A stretch of DNA of 64,000 nucleotides from assembly GCF_019400745.1 (NCBI RefSeq), contig NZ_WJIB01000009.1, positions 248,001 through 312,000 on the forward strand, written 5' to 3'. Both the position numbers and the translations under genes were made by a program. This stretch comes from Cohnella sp. CFH 77786 (GTDB lineage Bacteria > Bacillota > Bacilli > Paenibacillales > Paenibacillaceae). The first letter of the stretch is position 1. The number at the start of each line of letters is the position of its first letter. The notes below the pieces were generated by a model. That model was not told where the DNA came from, ran no database searches, and was given only the letters and a program-made list of their open reading frames with translations. Positions 23,291 through 33,500 of this stretch are shown here, in pieces.

Positions 23291-24607
23291 ATGACGGCCG
23301 TACCAGATATGGACCGCAAAGACGACAGCCACGATTCCTTCCGGCGCGGCTTCGAGGAAGGATACCGTCAGGGGCTTCTATCCGGCGGTCGGCAATACGG
23401 CACTCTCTTCGACGGCACCAGCATCATTATCCCGACGTACAATCAGCTGCATTTTCTGAAAAAATGCCTGCGCAGCATCGAGGAACATACCGAATCCCCC
23501 TATGAGATCGTGGTGGTGGACAACGCTTCGTCCGATGGGACGGCGGAATACTTGCAATCATTGCGCGGACAGGTTCGGTTCCGCATCCTGGAGACGAATC
23601 AGGGATTCTCGGGCGCCGTGAACGTAGGGCTGATGATGTCGAAAGGGCGGACGATCGCGCTCTTGAACAACGATACGGTGGTCACGGAGAAATGGCTTCG
23701 GAACTTGCTTTACTGCCTGAACAGCGACCCCGGCACCGGGATGGTAGGACCGGTAACCAACTACATCTCGGGTGAACAGAAAATCCACGTACATTATCGC
23801 AAGCTGGAGGAGATGCATGCGTTCGCGCGCAAGCATAATCACCGCAGGCCCGCCATGTGGCGCGACTCCGACTGGCTGAGAGGATTTTGCCTCGTGTTCC
23901 GGCGGGAGCTTTTCGAAGAGATCGGTTATTTCGACGAAGGTTTCGAAATCGGGAACTTCGAGGATAACGACTACAATATCCGGGTCCGCTTGGCGGGCAA
24001 ACGGCTGGTGATCGCCGGAGACACGTTCATCCATCATTTCGGCAGCGTGAGCATGAGGGCGCTCGGAAGCTCGCTTTTCGAATTGAATCACCGGAACGAG
24101 AGTTATTACGCGGTCAAATGGAACGATCCGATCGGGTGGGTGCAGCGGGCGGTTCAACATGCCCCAGGGTACCGGGGAGAGCTGCCTGCGGGCGCTTTGT
24201 ACTATCCGCAGAGGGTTGCGGTGAAAGGGATTGGCGACGCGGTGTATTGGATCGAGCAGGGGCAGAGACATCCCGTCGAGGGCTCGCTTTCTTTTCCCGT
24301 CGTGCAGGTTTCCCAGGTCGACTTGCGGCGCTGGCCCGTCGGCGAGCCCATCAAATCCACGCAAGCCGAACGCAGTTGGCGAGGATTGGACGATCCCGCA
24401 GGGTGGGGGGCCGGCGTGGCGATTTTGCCCGACGGGCAAGTTTATCACGTGGAAGGGAACACGGTGCGCCGTGTCATCAGCATAACGGCGATGCATTCTT
24501 GGCAATTGCATGTCAAGCCGGCGAGATTGGTCGCGGAGAATGAGCTTTCGGGCCGCGAGAGCGGCCCTCCCATTATTCCCCTTCCTAAGCTGAAACAGCG
24601 TCTATGA
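23291..24607 (+). CDS. Glycosyltransferase family 2 with N-terminal Gly tag and C-terminal YxIExGxRRPV-type repeats
   Basis: The product has 438 residues; ATG at 23291 is preferred over the overlapping GTG at 23282 because GAGGTGA is better spaced. Residues 10-32 read SFRRGFEEGYRQGLLSGG, the locus tag. The GT2 core follows: SIIIPTYNQLHFL, VVDNASSDGTAEY, ALLNNDTVVTEKWL, FEDNDYNIR and the late FGSVSM histidine region. From about residue 285 there is a non-GT region with two copies of a motif like VYWIEQGQRHPV plus a following segment, also found at the ends of the transferases at 35110 and 42204. It may bind glycan or partners. Confidence 0.85.
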   Translation: MTAVPDMDRKDDSHDSFRRGFEEGYRQGLLSGGRQYGTLFDGTSIIIPTYNQLHFLKKCLRSIEEHTESPYEIVVVDNASSDGTAEYLQSLRGQVRFRILETNQGFSGAVNVGLMMSKGRTIALLNNDTVVTEKWLRNLLYCLNSDPGTGMVGPVTNYISGEQKIHVHYRKLEEMHAFARKHNHRRPAMWRDSDWLRGFCLVFRRELFEEIGYFDEGFEIGNFEDNDYNIRVRLAGKRLVIAGDTFIHHFGSVSMRALGSSLFELNHRNESYYAVKWNDPIGWVQRAVQHAPGYRGELPAGALYYPQRVAVKGIGDAVYWIEQGQRHPVEGSLSFPVVQVSQVDLRRWPVGEPIKSTQAERSWRGLDDPAGWGAGVAILPDGQVYHVEGNTVRRVISITAMHSWQLHVKPARLVAENELSGRESGPPIIPLPKLKQRL

Positions 24608-24704
24608 ACCCAGGCCGGCGCCGGTCCGGTCTGCCGCTCCGGTGTGACATGCGCCGCGCGCGGGAATATGATGGTAGCATCCCGGTGATCGGAGGCGGTT
24701 TGCG

Positions 24705-24995
24705 TTGCAGAAAATCATGACGGATATCGTCGTCCAGCTGTCCCAATCGCATCAGCAAATGGCTAGGATTCTGGAGGCCAAACGGCAGGTGACCGTCCGA
24801 TCGGCTGAGCTCGCCCATTCGATTCCCGACGTTCATCCGGAGTTGGGGGGAATAGAGGGATTGCTGGAAGGCTCTTCCCAATTGACCAAAAGCGTCGTCG
24901 CTTATTTGAACAGCTTGGCCGAATTGGAGGAAGCGGTGGCCGAAAGCCTGACGAACGTCGTCAAAGCGACGCAGGACGGGGGCGACGAAGAATAA
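24705..24995 (+). CDS. Small helical protein of unknown function (first of three)
   Basis: The product has 96 residues and is predicted almost wholly helical (LTKSVVAYLNSLAELEEAVA) without signal peptide or membrane segment. TTG at 24705 has GGAGGCGG 6 bases upstream; an ATG 12 bases later is the alternative. I recognise it only as a conserved small Paenibacillaceae protein. Database labels I recall for such proteins (for example nucleoside-diphosphate sugar epimerase) cannot be right for 96 residues lacking any Rossmann motif. It is followed after 1 base by a second small helical gene. Confidence 0.7.
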   Translation: MQKIMTDIVVQLSQSHQQMARILEAKRQVTVRSAELAHSIPDVHPELGGIEGLLEGSSQLTKSVVAYLNSLAELEEAVAESLTNVVKATQDGGDEE

Positions 24996-24996
24996 C

Positions 24997-25356
24997 ATGA
25001 GAAGAAGAATAGAGGGCTCGACTGCGAGGACGGAAGATGCTTTAAAGACCACGCTGGGCGCCATCGCCGGCATCCAGAGGAACGTCTCCCTGATGCTCGG
25101 CGCCAAAGCGGCAGAGGCCGAGAAAGTGCGCAACTGGTTGGTGCAGCATCTGAATGAAGGGGTCTTCCAGTCGCATTCGGAACGGCTCGGGGTCTGCCTG
25201 CAGATCCACGAGCAGCAAATCGAAGTGATCGACGGTTTAACCAAACTGTGCAACGCGCTCAGCCGCAACATGAGGATCATTCTGCATCCCGAACAGGACC
25301 AGGATGATGGCCATGGGATGGGCGCCGGATTCGACATGGAGGAGCAGGGCAGATGA
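24997..25356 (+). CDS. Small helical protein of unknown function (second of three)
   Basis: The product has 119 residues, with a basic start (MRRRIEGSTAR), then helical: TLGAIAGIQRNVSLMLGAKA, EKVRNWLVQHLNEG and QIEVIDGLTKLCNALSRN. The C-terminus is acidic with HGMGAGFDMEE. It has no known motif. It is packed between two other small genes in the glycosyltransferase operon, and its stop overlaps the next start (ATGA). Co-translation with the neighbours suggests a small complex. Confidence 0.7.
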   Translation: MRRRIEGSTARTEDALKTTLGAIAGIQRNVSLMLGAKAAEAEKVRNWLVQHLNEGVFQSHSERLGVCLQIHEQQIEVIDGLTKLCNALSRNMRIILHPEQDQDDGHGMGAGFDMEEQGR

Positions 25357-25649
25357 ACCGGCTGGAGCGGGAGTGGGAGATCCGGCTTCACCTGCTGGAA
25401 TCGATCGCTCGCAGCCAGGAGGCGCTCGCGGCCATGCTGGAAAGCGCTGCGGACGTGACGGCCGCAGCCGGAGTCTCTCCCGCGGCGCTTAGGGAGCACG
25501 TGCGGGTGCTGGAGGGCATGCAGGCGGCGCTTCTCCGTACCGTCACGGGAACGGGATGGCGTCCGCCGAAGCGGGGAACGCCGGTCTCCCCGTGGCTGAA
25601 GGCGGGAGTCTGTCCGGCCGGGCAGCGAGGAACGGGAGGTGTGGCGTGA
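25353..25649 (+). CDS. Small helical protein of unknown function (third of three)
   Basis: The product has 98 residues. The first 70 are helical with heptad-like spacing (LEREWEIRLHLLESIARSQ, ALAAMLESAADVTAAAG), then a Gly/Pro-rich tail without predicted structure. The start overlaps the previous stop as ATGA and the stop overlaps the following GTG as GTGA. No family recognised. Confidence 0.65.
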   Translation: MNRLEREWEIRLHLLESIARSQEALAAMLESAADVTAAAGVSPAALREHVRVLEGMQAALLRTVTGTGWRPPKRGTPVSPWLKAGVCPAGQRGTGGVA

Positions 25650-25978
25650 AGGTCAGTAAATCGATTCGTAATCCGCGAACCGTTGCGCGCGCGCGCAAAG
25701 GGAGAAAGTCCGGTGCCGGACGCAAGCTTCGCAAGGGAACGAAAGCGCCGGGAAAACGAGTCCGCGGCAAGTCGGCGAAGGACCGAAGCAAGCACGGGAG
25801 CAGGCACAGCAGCCGGCGTAGAAGAGATCGGCACCGCCACCGCAGCAGCCGCAGGCGGCAAGGGACCGCGCGAGATTACGTGGACGCGTTCGACAGCCAT
25901 TACACCGCGGGCTTCGATGCCGGCTTCGCGAAGGGTTTCGAGGATGGGCATCAGCTTGCTTACGAGCAGCAAGTGTGA
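25646..25978 (+). CDS. Small extremely basic protein with glycine-zipper tag
   Basis: The product has 110 residues from GTG at 25646 (GGGAGGT 5 bases upstream, GTGA overlap). The first 75 residues are mostly Lys, Arg, Ser, His (RHSSRRRRDRHRHRSSRRR), similar in style to the spore-core or coat basic proteins of bacilli. The last 30 carry YTAGFDAGFAKGFEDGHQ, three repeats of aromatic-x-x-Gly. The same two elements mark glycosyltransferases of this locus, and here they make up the whole protein. It could be the minimal binding or targeting module, or a glycosylation acceptor. It is the last gene of the operon that starts at 18995. Confidence 0.7.
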   Translation: MKVSKSIRNPRTVARARKGRKSGAGRKLRKGTKAPGKRVRGKSAKDRSKHGSRHSSRRRRDRHRHRSSRRRQGTARDYVDAFDSHYTAGFDAGFAKGFEDGHQLAYEQQV

Positions 25979-25993
25979 AAAGCAAATCAACCG

Positions 25994-26023
25994 TTGACGA
26001 AAATTGTCATCCTTTCTTATAAT
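25994..26023 (+). promoter_or_regulatory. Sigma-A promoter upstream of the SLH/PKD gene pair
   Basis: TTGACG (25994-25999), an 18-bp spacer and a perfect TATAAT (26018-26023). Transcription would begin near 26030, only about 25 bases before a hairpin terminator. Confidence 0.7.
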
Positions 26024-26029
26024 GGAAAC

Positions 26030-26107
26030 ATCAACCATATACGTGAAAAGCGAGGAAGCACCCGCGAGCGATCATGACGACGGATGTGCTTTCTTTTTGT
26101 TTTTTTC
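26030..26107 (+). ncRNA. Candidate short RNA or attenuated leader ending in an intrinsic terminator
   Basis: From the expected start near 26030 the RNA reaches AAGCAC (26056-26061) pairing with GTGCTT (26086-26091), then a long U-rich run to 26107. The hairpin could instead terminate read-through from the upstream glycosyltransferase operon. No known riboswitch consensus was recognised in the 78 bases. Confidence 0.4.
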
Positions 26108-26137
26108 GGAAAGATTCAATCGCGAAAGGTGGCGTGA

Positions 26138-26284
26138 ATGATGAGAAGCTGGGACGGAATCGTGCTGATCGTGTTGGCTTTTCTTGCCTTAATGGCGGGA
26201 CAAGCCGGTGCCGCGGCCGGGGAAACGGGGAAGCTGGCCCCTCCGCTGCTTGAGGATGTCGGTACGGTCACGGATATGCGGTAG
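26138..26284 (+). CDS. Small exported or membrane peptide (48 residues)
   Basis: ATG at 26138 has AAAGGTGG 5 bases upstream. Residues 5-28 form one hydrophobic helix (GIVLIVLAFLALMAGQAGA) with an Ala-rich end that could be a signal-peptidase site. A short tail ETGKLAPPLLEDVGTVTDMR follows. It lies between the attenuator-like terminator and the SLH gene and is co-oriented with it. No family recognised; it could be a leader peptide or a small secreted factor. Confidence 0.45.
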   Translation: MMRSWDGIVLIVLAFLALMAGQAGAAAGETGKLAPPLLEDVGTVTDMR

Positions 26285-26333
26285 GAGCGGGCGGAAGGGT
26301 GTTCCGATGACAATGACTGGGGAGAGTGTACGC

Positions 26334-27554
26334 ATGAAAAAAGGTCTGCTTGTTGTGTTGACGGTATTGGTGTTGATTTTGGCTGTGCCGGTCTATGCGA
26401 ACGGCGGCGTGAACGGCGCCTCGTCCGGTGCCGGATTCAAAGACGTGAAGGACTCCTATTGGGCGAAGGTGCAGATTGATGAGGCCGTTAAGAAAGGTTA
26501 TGTCAGCGGATTTCCGGATGGCACGTTTAAGCCGGATCAAAAAGTGAGCCGGGCGGAGTTTTTCCGAATGCTCGCTGATGCGCTCAAGCTGCCGCACGGC
26601 GAAACGGGAACCCTTTGGTATCAACCATATGTTTCGTCTTTGATCGATGCCGGCATCCATCGGGCAAGTGATTTTGATTCGAAATATGATTCCGACTTGT
26701 CGAGGCTCGAAATGGTTCGTTTGGCCATTCGCTCTACCGACTATCATTATCAGCAAAAAGATTCGGTCACGAACGATAAATTGATGGTTTTCAAAGCAAC
26801 GTCGAAAGGAATTTTGCACGGAACGGGAGCAGGGAAGCTCGATTTGAACGGAACAACGACCCGTGCCCAGGCGATTGCGATCATTGAGCGCATTCTTTCC
26901 ATAAATTCTGGTAAAAAAATACCAGTAGATAAATATGCGGTGGGTAACGCCGAGCTTGCATGGCATCGGACGAATATTTTCACCGTGATGCCGCAGTATT
27001 ACAATGCTTCATACAATGATGGCAGCACCAATGTTGGGATTAACTCTTGGAGCTTGGATAAGTTGGTTCTTCAAAACGGGAATAAATTTCGTGGAGAACT
27101 AGACGAACTGATTGCAATCAATTTGGGCGATCCGAAAGACCCGAATCGCAAATTGCTTCCGGCTTTGGATAAGATGAGATACGGAAGATTTCAAGTGCCG
27201 TCGGATGCTTATGTCTTAATTGCAAAATATCATATTGACTACAATAACGCTCCAAAAACATACTCCGGAGTTCTCGATTTGCAATTTAGGGGTTTTAAGC
27301 AGACTGAATTAACGAGCCAAGGAAAACTAGAGGTTCCGATGAATTTAAGTTCTCTTGACGAAAAATATGATTGGATAAACAAAAGAGGGGTGGACGACAA
27401 AGGACATGGTGTTGCGACAGCAGTCATGCCTGGTTCGGGTTATTCTTTTAAATCTCTTTTCACTTACATTGATTTGTATGCGTCCGCCTATCCAGGATCC
27501 TCATTGAGTGATTATTTGAGTTCAGAAATCGTAAGCGCACAAGTCTCAAATTAA
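26334..27554 (+). CDS. Secreted SLH-domain protein
   Basis: The product has 406 residues from ATG at 26334 (GGGGAGAG upstream). A signal peptide (MKKGLLVVLTVLVLILAVPVYA) is followed by three S-layer homology units: FKDVKDSYWAKVQIDEAV with GYVSGFPDGTFKPDQKVSR, a weaker second around residues 98-140, and a third with GILHGTGAGKLDLNGTTTR near residue 160. These bind pyruvylated secondary wall polymer. The C-terminal 200 residues match no family I know. Base composition turns AT-rich after about 26900, unlike the neighbours. The next gene, a giant secreted protein, starts 32 bp later and is probably held on the wall together with it. Confidence 0.85.
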   Translation: MKKGLLVVLTVLVLILAVPVYANGGVNGASSGAGFKDVKDSYWAKVQIDEAVKKGYVSGFPDGTFKPDQKVSRAEFFRMLADALKLPHGETGTLWYQPYVSSLIDAGIHRASDFDSKYDSDLSRLEMVRLAIRSTDYHYQQKDSVTNDKLMVFKATSKGILHGTGAGKLDLNGTTTRAQAIAIIERILSINSGKKIPVDKYAVGNAELAWHRTNIFTVMPQYYNASYNDGSTNVGINSWSLDKLVLQNGNKFRGELDELIAINLGDPKDPNRKLLPALDKMRYGRFQVPSDAYVLIAKYHIDYNNAPKTYSGVLDLQFRGFKQTELTSQGKLEVPMNLSSLDEKYDWINKRGVDDKGHGVATAVMPGSGYSFKSLFTYIDLYASAYPGSSLSDYLSSEIVSAQVSN

Positions 27555-27586
27555 CGAGAAAGAGAGTAAGAGCGGAGGGCAGACAT

Positions 27587-30500
27587 GTGAAAAAAATTCT
27601 TACCATCCTAAATATTATCTCCCTGATCGTCTTAACGTTCGGGGGTTCTTTCTTATTCGGGAGCGCTTCAGCCGAAGGAACAACCCCCGCAGGGGTTAAA
27701 GTTGTACCGACGTATGAAAATAACACAAATGACGATATGGTAGGAGATTATACCGTCTCTGATCAAAGCACTAAAACAGTAACATTCAATACCGGGACTG
27801 TTTCGGGGAAAGTAATTAAAAACCTGATGTGGTATGACGAAAATGGACAGCCAATTCGCGTCGCTTCAGGAGATTGGTTAAATAAAACGTCCTATTCAGG
27901 AACGGATACGATACGTGGGACACAGATAAAGGTAAAAGCGGATGGAGGAACCCCATATGGGGGTATTTATTACTGGAGTCGTTCTGGTGGAAGCAATGTA
28001 TGGAAATCTAGTAGTCCGGATGTAGAGATAGAGTGGACAAGCAGTGAAGGTTGCCCCTCTGCTCCTGACGACGAATGGGGGTTAAAGGCATACCCAAATT
28101 GTACAGATCATCATTTGCCCTTAACGTTGGTCAAGAAAACAAATTATGTTATTCAAAATGATCCAAGATTTATAAACATTTCAATAGAAGATAAATCAGT
28201 TGTTCAATCCTCAATCAAACCTGTTGACGTTCAGCCAGATTTAAAAACTCCAGTCGATAATGCGATTTATGGGGGTTCCGGAACAAGTGATTCTTCGACA
28301 AAATACACAGGTGAGTTCAAAACAATCAGTAAAAGCAGTATAAGAATATACTACCAACAAACGTTTGGCGTTGAATCTCTCGGTTACTGTGCCAATAGTA
28401 ATATTTGTACACGGTATAAAACTCGGTTGTATTTTCATGATTTCACCAACCCCGGAGCTCGACAAATTTGGTATTACGTCGCGTTCACATTCGCGTTTGA
28501 AGGTTACACATATCTTTATAACGACAAGCAGCTTTACGTCGAATGGGGCGATCCAGATCCGACCCCAACCGGATCTCCATCCCCTAGTTCATCACCGGTT
28601 CTAAACGTAACGGGTGACTTCGATATCCTGCCCTCCAGCACGATCAACTGGCGGGACAGCTTTACTTTGAAACCGAGGGACTTTGTAATCCCGTCTGCCT
28701 GCAGATATCAATCCCATCAGTATTTGTTTCAAAAAGACGGATACCTTTGGACAAGCGAGAAGATAACCAGTCAAACATCAAGCACGACGTATAGTTATTC
28801 TTCATACCCTGCGATTTTGGGTGTAGGCGACAATCATATTTCCATTAAAGTCGTTGCAGATTGCGCCGAATCGGGATGGGTGGCCGAAAAAGTATTAACC
28901 ATCAATAGTCCGGGAGACAATCAGCCCCCGAATTTTTCAGCCGGCTTCTTTAAGGAGTACAACCGGACCGGAACGATGCCGGACGATGAGGTTGCCGTCG
29001 GCACTCGGGTCAACCTTCGGGTGTTTAACGCGGAAGATCCGGATGGGGACGCCATCAGCTATACTTGGCTGTTCTCTTCCAGCAACAGCGTATGGATCCG
29101 CAACCTGCCTACCGAATACGGGGCGTGGGAGCACGACGAAGCCTTTTACAATCTAGCAGCAAACGAATTGGGGGTACATAACGTAAAAGTCATCGCTAGA
29201 GACGCTTTTGGCGCCGAATCTAGCAGAACCGTTTCTCTTCGTATCATCCCGGAAAATCCAATACCGATCATCGACGGCCCTGCAGAGGTGAAAGAAAATC
29301 GGCCGCTGCCTGCTCCTTTCGACGGAAGCCGCAGCTACAGCCCCATGGGCCGGCAGATCACCCAGTATATTTGGAATAACAAGAAGGACAAATACACCGT
29401 ACCGGGAACCGAAACGATCAAGCTCGACGTCGTCGACAGCGCAGGTTTAAAGTCCCTGTCCCCCGCAGTTGCCAACTTGACCGTCATACCGGACGATCCG
29501 CCGATTGCGGTCATCGAGATGGAGCAACTTGGTATACGCAGTCAGTCGCTCCATATCGTGAATAAGTCGAATAGTCCTGACGGCGATAAAATCGTATCTG
29601 CTCGTTATCGATTCCGGTACGACAAAGACAATAACGGATTCGCCGACGACACTTGGGGATCGCTGTTAGGGGACTTGGCCAAGGGAACCATGACTCCTAC
29701 CAAGGTCGGCAAATATCAGATTGAACTAACCGTAACCGAGGATTACGGCAAAACCGGTACGACAACAACTGTCGTCGATGTCGTCAATTTGGCTCCAACC
29801 GTATCCTTCGTCGTCGAGGGCAAAAACGAGCAACCGGTGCTGGAGAATCAAGTAAAAGCCAGCGAAATCGTAAAAAGTTGGCCGTTATACAACGTAAACT
29901 CGACGACAGCCATCACCAATAAACCTTATATGTGGTCGGTCGACGGCGATAAGCTCGTGGCAGGGTTAGGTAAGGGAATGGAAAGACAGTATTCCTATCC
30001 GGGAAGCATCTACTTAGGGCCAGGGGCGAATGACGCTCAGTTGGCCATGCCTCCGCTCAGCGACAATGGTTATGGGCCTAACGGGCTAACCGCCTACCGT
30101 TCTTTGACTTCCCGAGATCCAGGCAAGTCGCAGCCGCTCCTGATCCCGTACAAAAATGGAAAAATCGTAACGGAGCCTAACAGCAATGACTACGATACGC
30201 TGACTCCAGTCGTGTTTGACGGCTATAACAGCGTACTTCTTCGATCTAACAAAACTTACATTTACTTCAAAAACGGCGATTATCTTTTTGCTTTGAATAA
30301 AAGCAAAATCGGTCGTTACAAGAGCGATACCGTTATGAAGGTCGATCATAGCGGCTATTATCCGAAGATGGATTCATACTTGACGCATGATTGGTTGGAC
30401 GGTAATCCTTATGATTTCGTGATCAATTTGAAAGATACTCCGGCACCCGATATTATGCTTCCGTTCTATTATGAAAGCGACCTTAAAGATAACTACGATA

Positions 30501-33500
30501 AGATCCAAAAGGGAGACTATTCCGGCGCTAGATACACAAGGGTGTATGATGAAAAACCTTTTGCGGTGGAAGTGTCGGGTAGTCGGATCTATTTGCTTTA
30601 CATCAAAAGGGATTACATGTACGAGTACAAAACTTCTTCCGGAGGGAGCGATCATTGGGAAATCGGATACGCCAATGGCGGCCCCGGGTATAAGCAGTAT
30701 GTGGATATCCAAGTGTTCGATGCTTACGCCGGCCGATATTTAAGCAGCTCCTATAAATTAGGGGAGCGTATTGAAATGCCGGGCTACGGCGGCTGGGATT
30801 TTACGGTCGAGGGAGATCACCTGGTTGCATTTCCCAAATTGACCGGTACAGCGTATAAGTTCGATCGGCAAGGTAAATTGGTGATGAAAAAAGAAATCCC
30901 TTACCCTTCGAGGTCAGTGACTTACGCTCCAAAAAGCAGGATGTGGAACGGTGCGATCGTACAGGGCGATCCGATCGCTTTGACTTGTACTCCGAATCCA
31001 ACCTATGCATTCTGGAAGGATGAGGAAAGCAACTACTACAAATACGTCAACATTGTTTGCTATAACTCGAATGGCGGCGGGGATGTAATTATCGATAATA
31101 CGATTAATCCCGATTCGCCGGACGGTCTGAAGTTATTTCAGTTTAAACCGGATTTTTCGAAGGGGATTGAGGGGCGTCTAACGGGGACGGAGACAGGGAC
31201 TCGTTCCACCGGGATGTATGATCTCAACATGGAGATCAATCCGGTTCTCGCCATCAACCCGATAACGAATCAGGCTATCGCTCGTTCGACCACTCCAACG
31301 GGTTCCGGATGGGGCAGTTATGAGTACGGAGATGTCATAGACCTGAAAACGGGGAATTCGGTTCCATGGTCAAAAACGACTCCGAAAGCGAGTAACGACT
31401 CTTTTAATCCAGGGTTTTATATTAAGCATGACGGAACCTATGGAGATGGTTGGGCGTCCAACACGGCGAGCAATAGCCTAGATAAATTTAACTGGCATCA
31501 AAATGAAATGGTCCAACAATACAGATGGGTGAACTATTATTCCGGAGGCTATGATAGAAAGGCCAATTACTTCCGATTCGGCGAGTATTTTGGGGACGGC
31601 GTGTATTTATCCATCTATGACATCCATAATTTTGATTTTGTCTCGGGACAATTCTCGCAAGCGTATGAACTGGCAAGCGGATATGCGTTCTTGGATGTCG
31701 GTACGGTCGGGCCATCGGTTCTCAATGGATTCCGGCTCGGTCAATATGTATCCCCCGATATGCTGGGAAATTCATCTTATCAGTTTACGATGAGCATGGA
31801 CGCGCCGAATGAGGATACGAGTCTAGCGGGATTTTCCTTCCTGATGGCCGATCCGAAAAACCGGTACGCGGTGGAGACGGACGGAGATACGCTGTATGTG
31901 TCTAAGTACATGAACGGGGGCAGGACGACCCTGGCCAGCAAAGCGTTCCCGTTCCAGCCACGTCAGGATTATCCCTTCCGTATCGAAGTAAAAGACGCCA
32001 GGATCCAGGTGTTCGTGAACCAAGTGCCCTATTTCGATGTGACGGACAGCACGTTCACGTCAGGCAAATACGGCCCATTCTCGGACAAGTCTTTTGTCGC
32101 TTTTTCCGGCGTCGAAAGTAAGGAAATAAAGGACAATCTGGATTGGCTGACGTCATATGCGATTTGGGAAGGCGGATCTGCCCAAGCCGAGGTCAGGTAC
32201 AAGGACATCCTGTTCGAAGATCCGGAAAACGACCCTCGTGCCGGCGACAATCAATGGACGATCCAGCATACGCCGAAATTTTTGAACAACCAGGGACTCT
32301 CTGCGCGAAACGGCAAAACGTTCACAAGTCCGATGCTGACCTTCGATGCTGTCGGCAATTATCGGATCACCTTGAAAGCGCAGGACGATCCGAACGCAAG
32401 CTATCCGTATCCGAGCAGCGTATTTGCCGAATACCGCAAATGGTCAAATGAATATTGGCGTATCATCACGGTTCACCGGCGCCCTGTTGCGGATTACTCG
32501 TTATCGATTAACCCGACAAACAACAATGTCGTTTGGAACGAGCGGAGCTATGATCCGGACCGCTGGATCAGCTCCTCCAATTACAGTACCGAAGCGACGG
32601 GCATCGATTACAAGACCACAAGGGGGATTATGGAGCGGAAATACTTCTACACCACCCCGAGCGGCGTTACGGTCAATCAGAAGCTGACGGCGCCTCGCGA
32701 AGCCGGAACTTATAAGGTCGGTGAGCAGGTCAAAGACGAGTACGGGGCATGGAGTTATTGGAACCAGCAAACGATCGAGATTGTGAATCCCGTTGTTGAC
32801 GAGCCGCCGACTCCCGGTTTTACGCTGAGCAGAACGACCTTGTACCGCGGGGAACAGCTGACGATTACTTCCACGGCTTACGATAGGGAGGACGGTCCGG
32901 CAGCAAATATAGCGCATGAGTATTACGTGAATGGAACGCTTGCAAGCACAAGCCGATCTACGTGGACCCATACGTTTCGTACGCTTGGCACGATGACGAT
33001 CAGGCAAGCGGTTTGCGACTCGACAGGCCAGTGTGCGGAAACGAGTCAAAGCGTCACCGTGTTGAACCGCGCACCGTCCGCCGATTTCGACTGGTCGCCG
33101 AAACCGGTTTACGAAGGGGATCCCGTTACCCTCACGAACAAATCCGCCGACCCGGACGGAGATGCGCTGACGTACGCTTGGACGATAACCGGACCGGACG
33201 GGTACGCTTCGTCCGGCAGCGCGAAGGACTTTGCCGTTCCCGGTTCCCAGACCTTGAACCGCCCCGGCACGTTCCGGGTTGCCTTAACCGTGAAGGACGT
33301 CTTCGGGGCATCGGATACGGTCACGAAAAACGTCATCGTCCGCGAGCTCGGGATCCAGGGGGCGGTTCTGCATACGGACGCATGGGAGGAGAACCGGCTT
33401 CGCTATAACGACAAGCATCCCGACGCTTCGAGGCCTCCGGATTGGTTCTGGGCCGGGGAAGCGTTCCGGCTGGAAGCGAGCGTAACGGATACGGGCGGAT

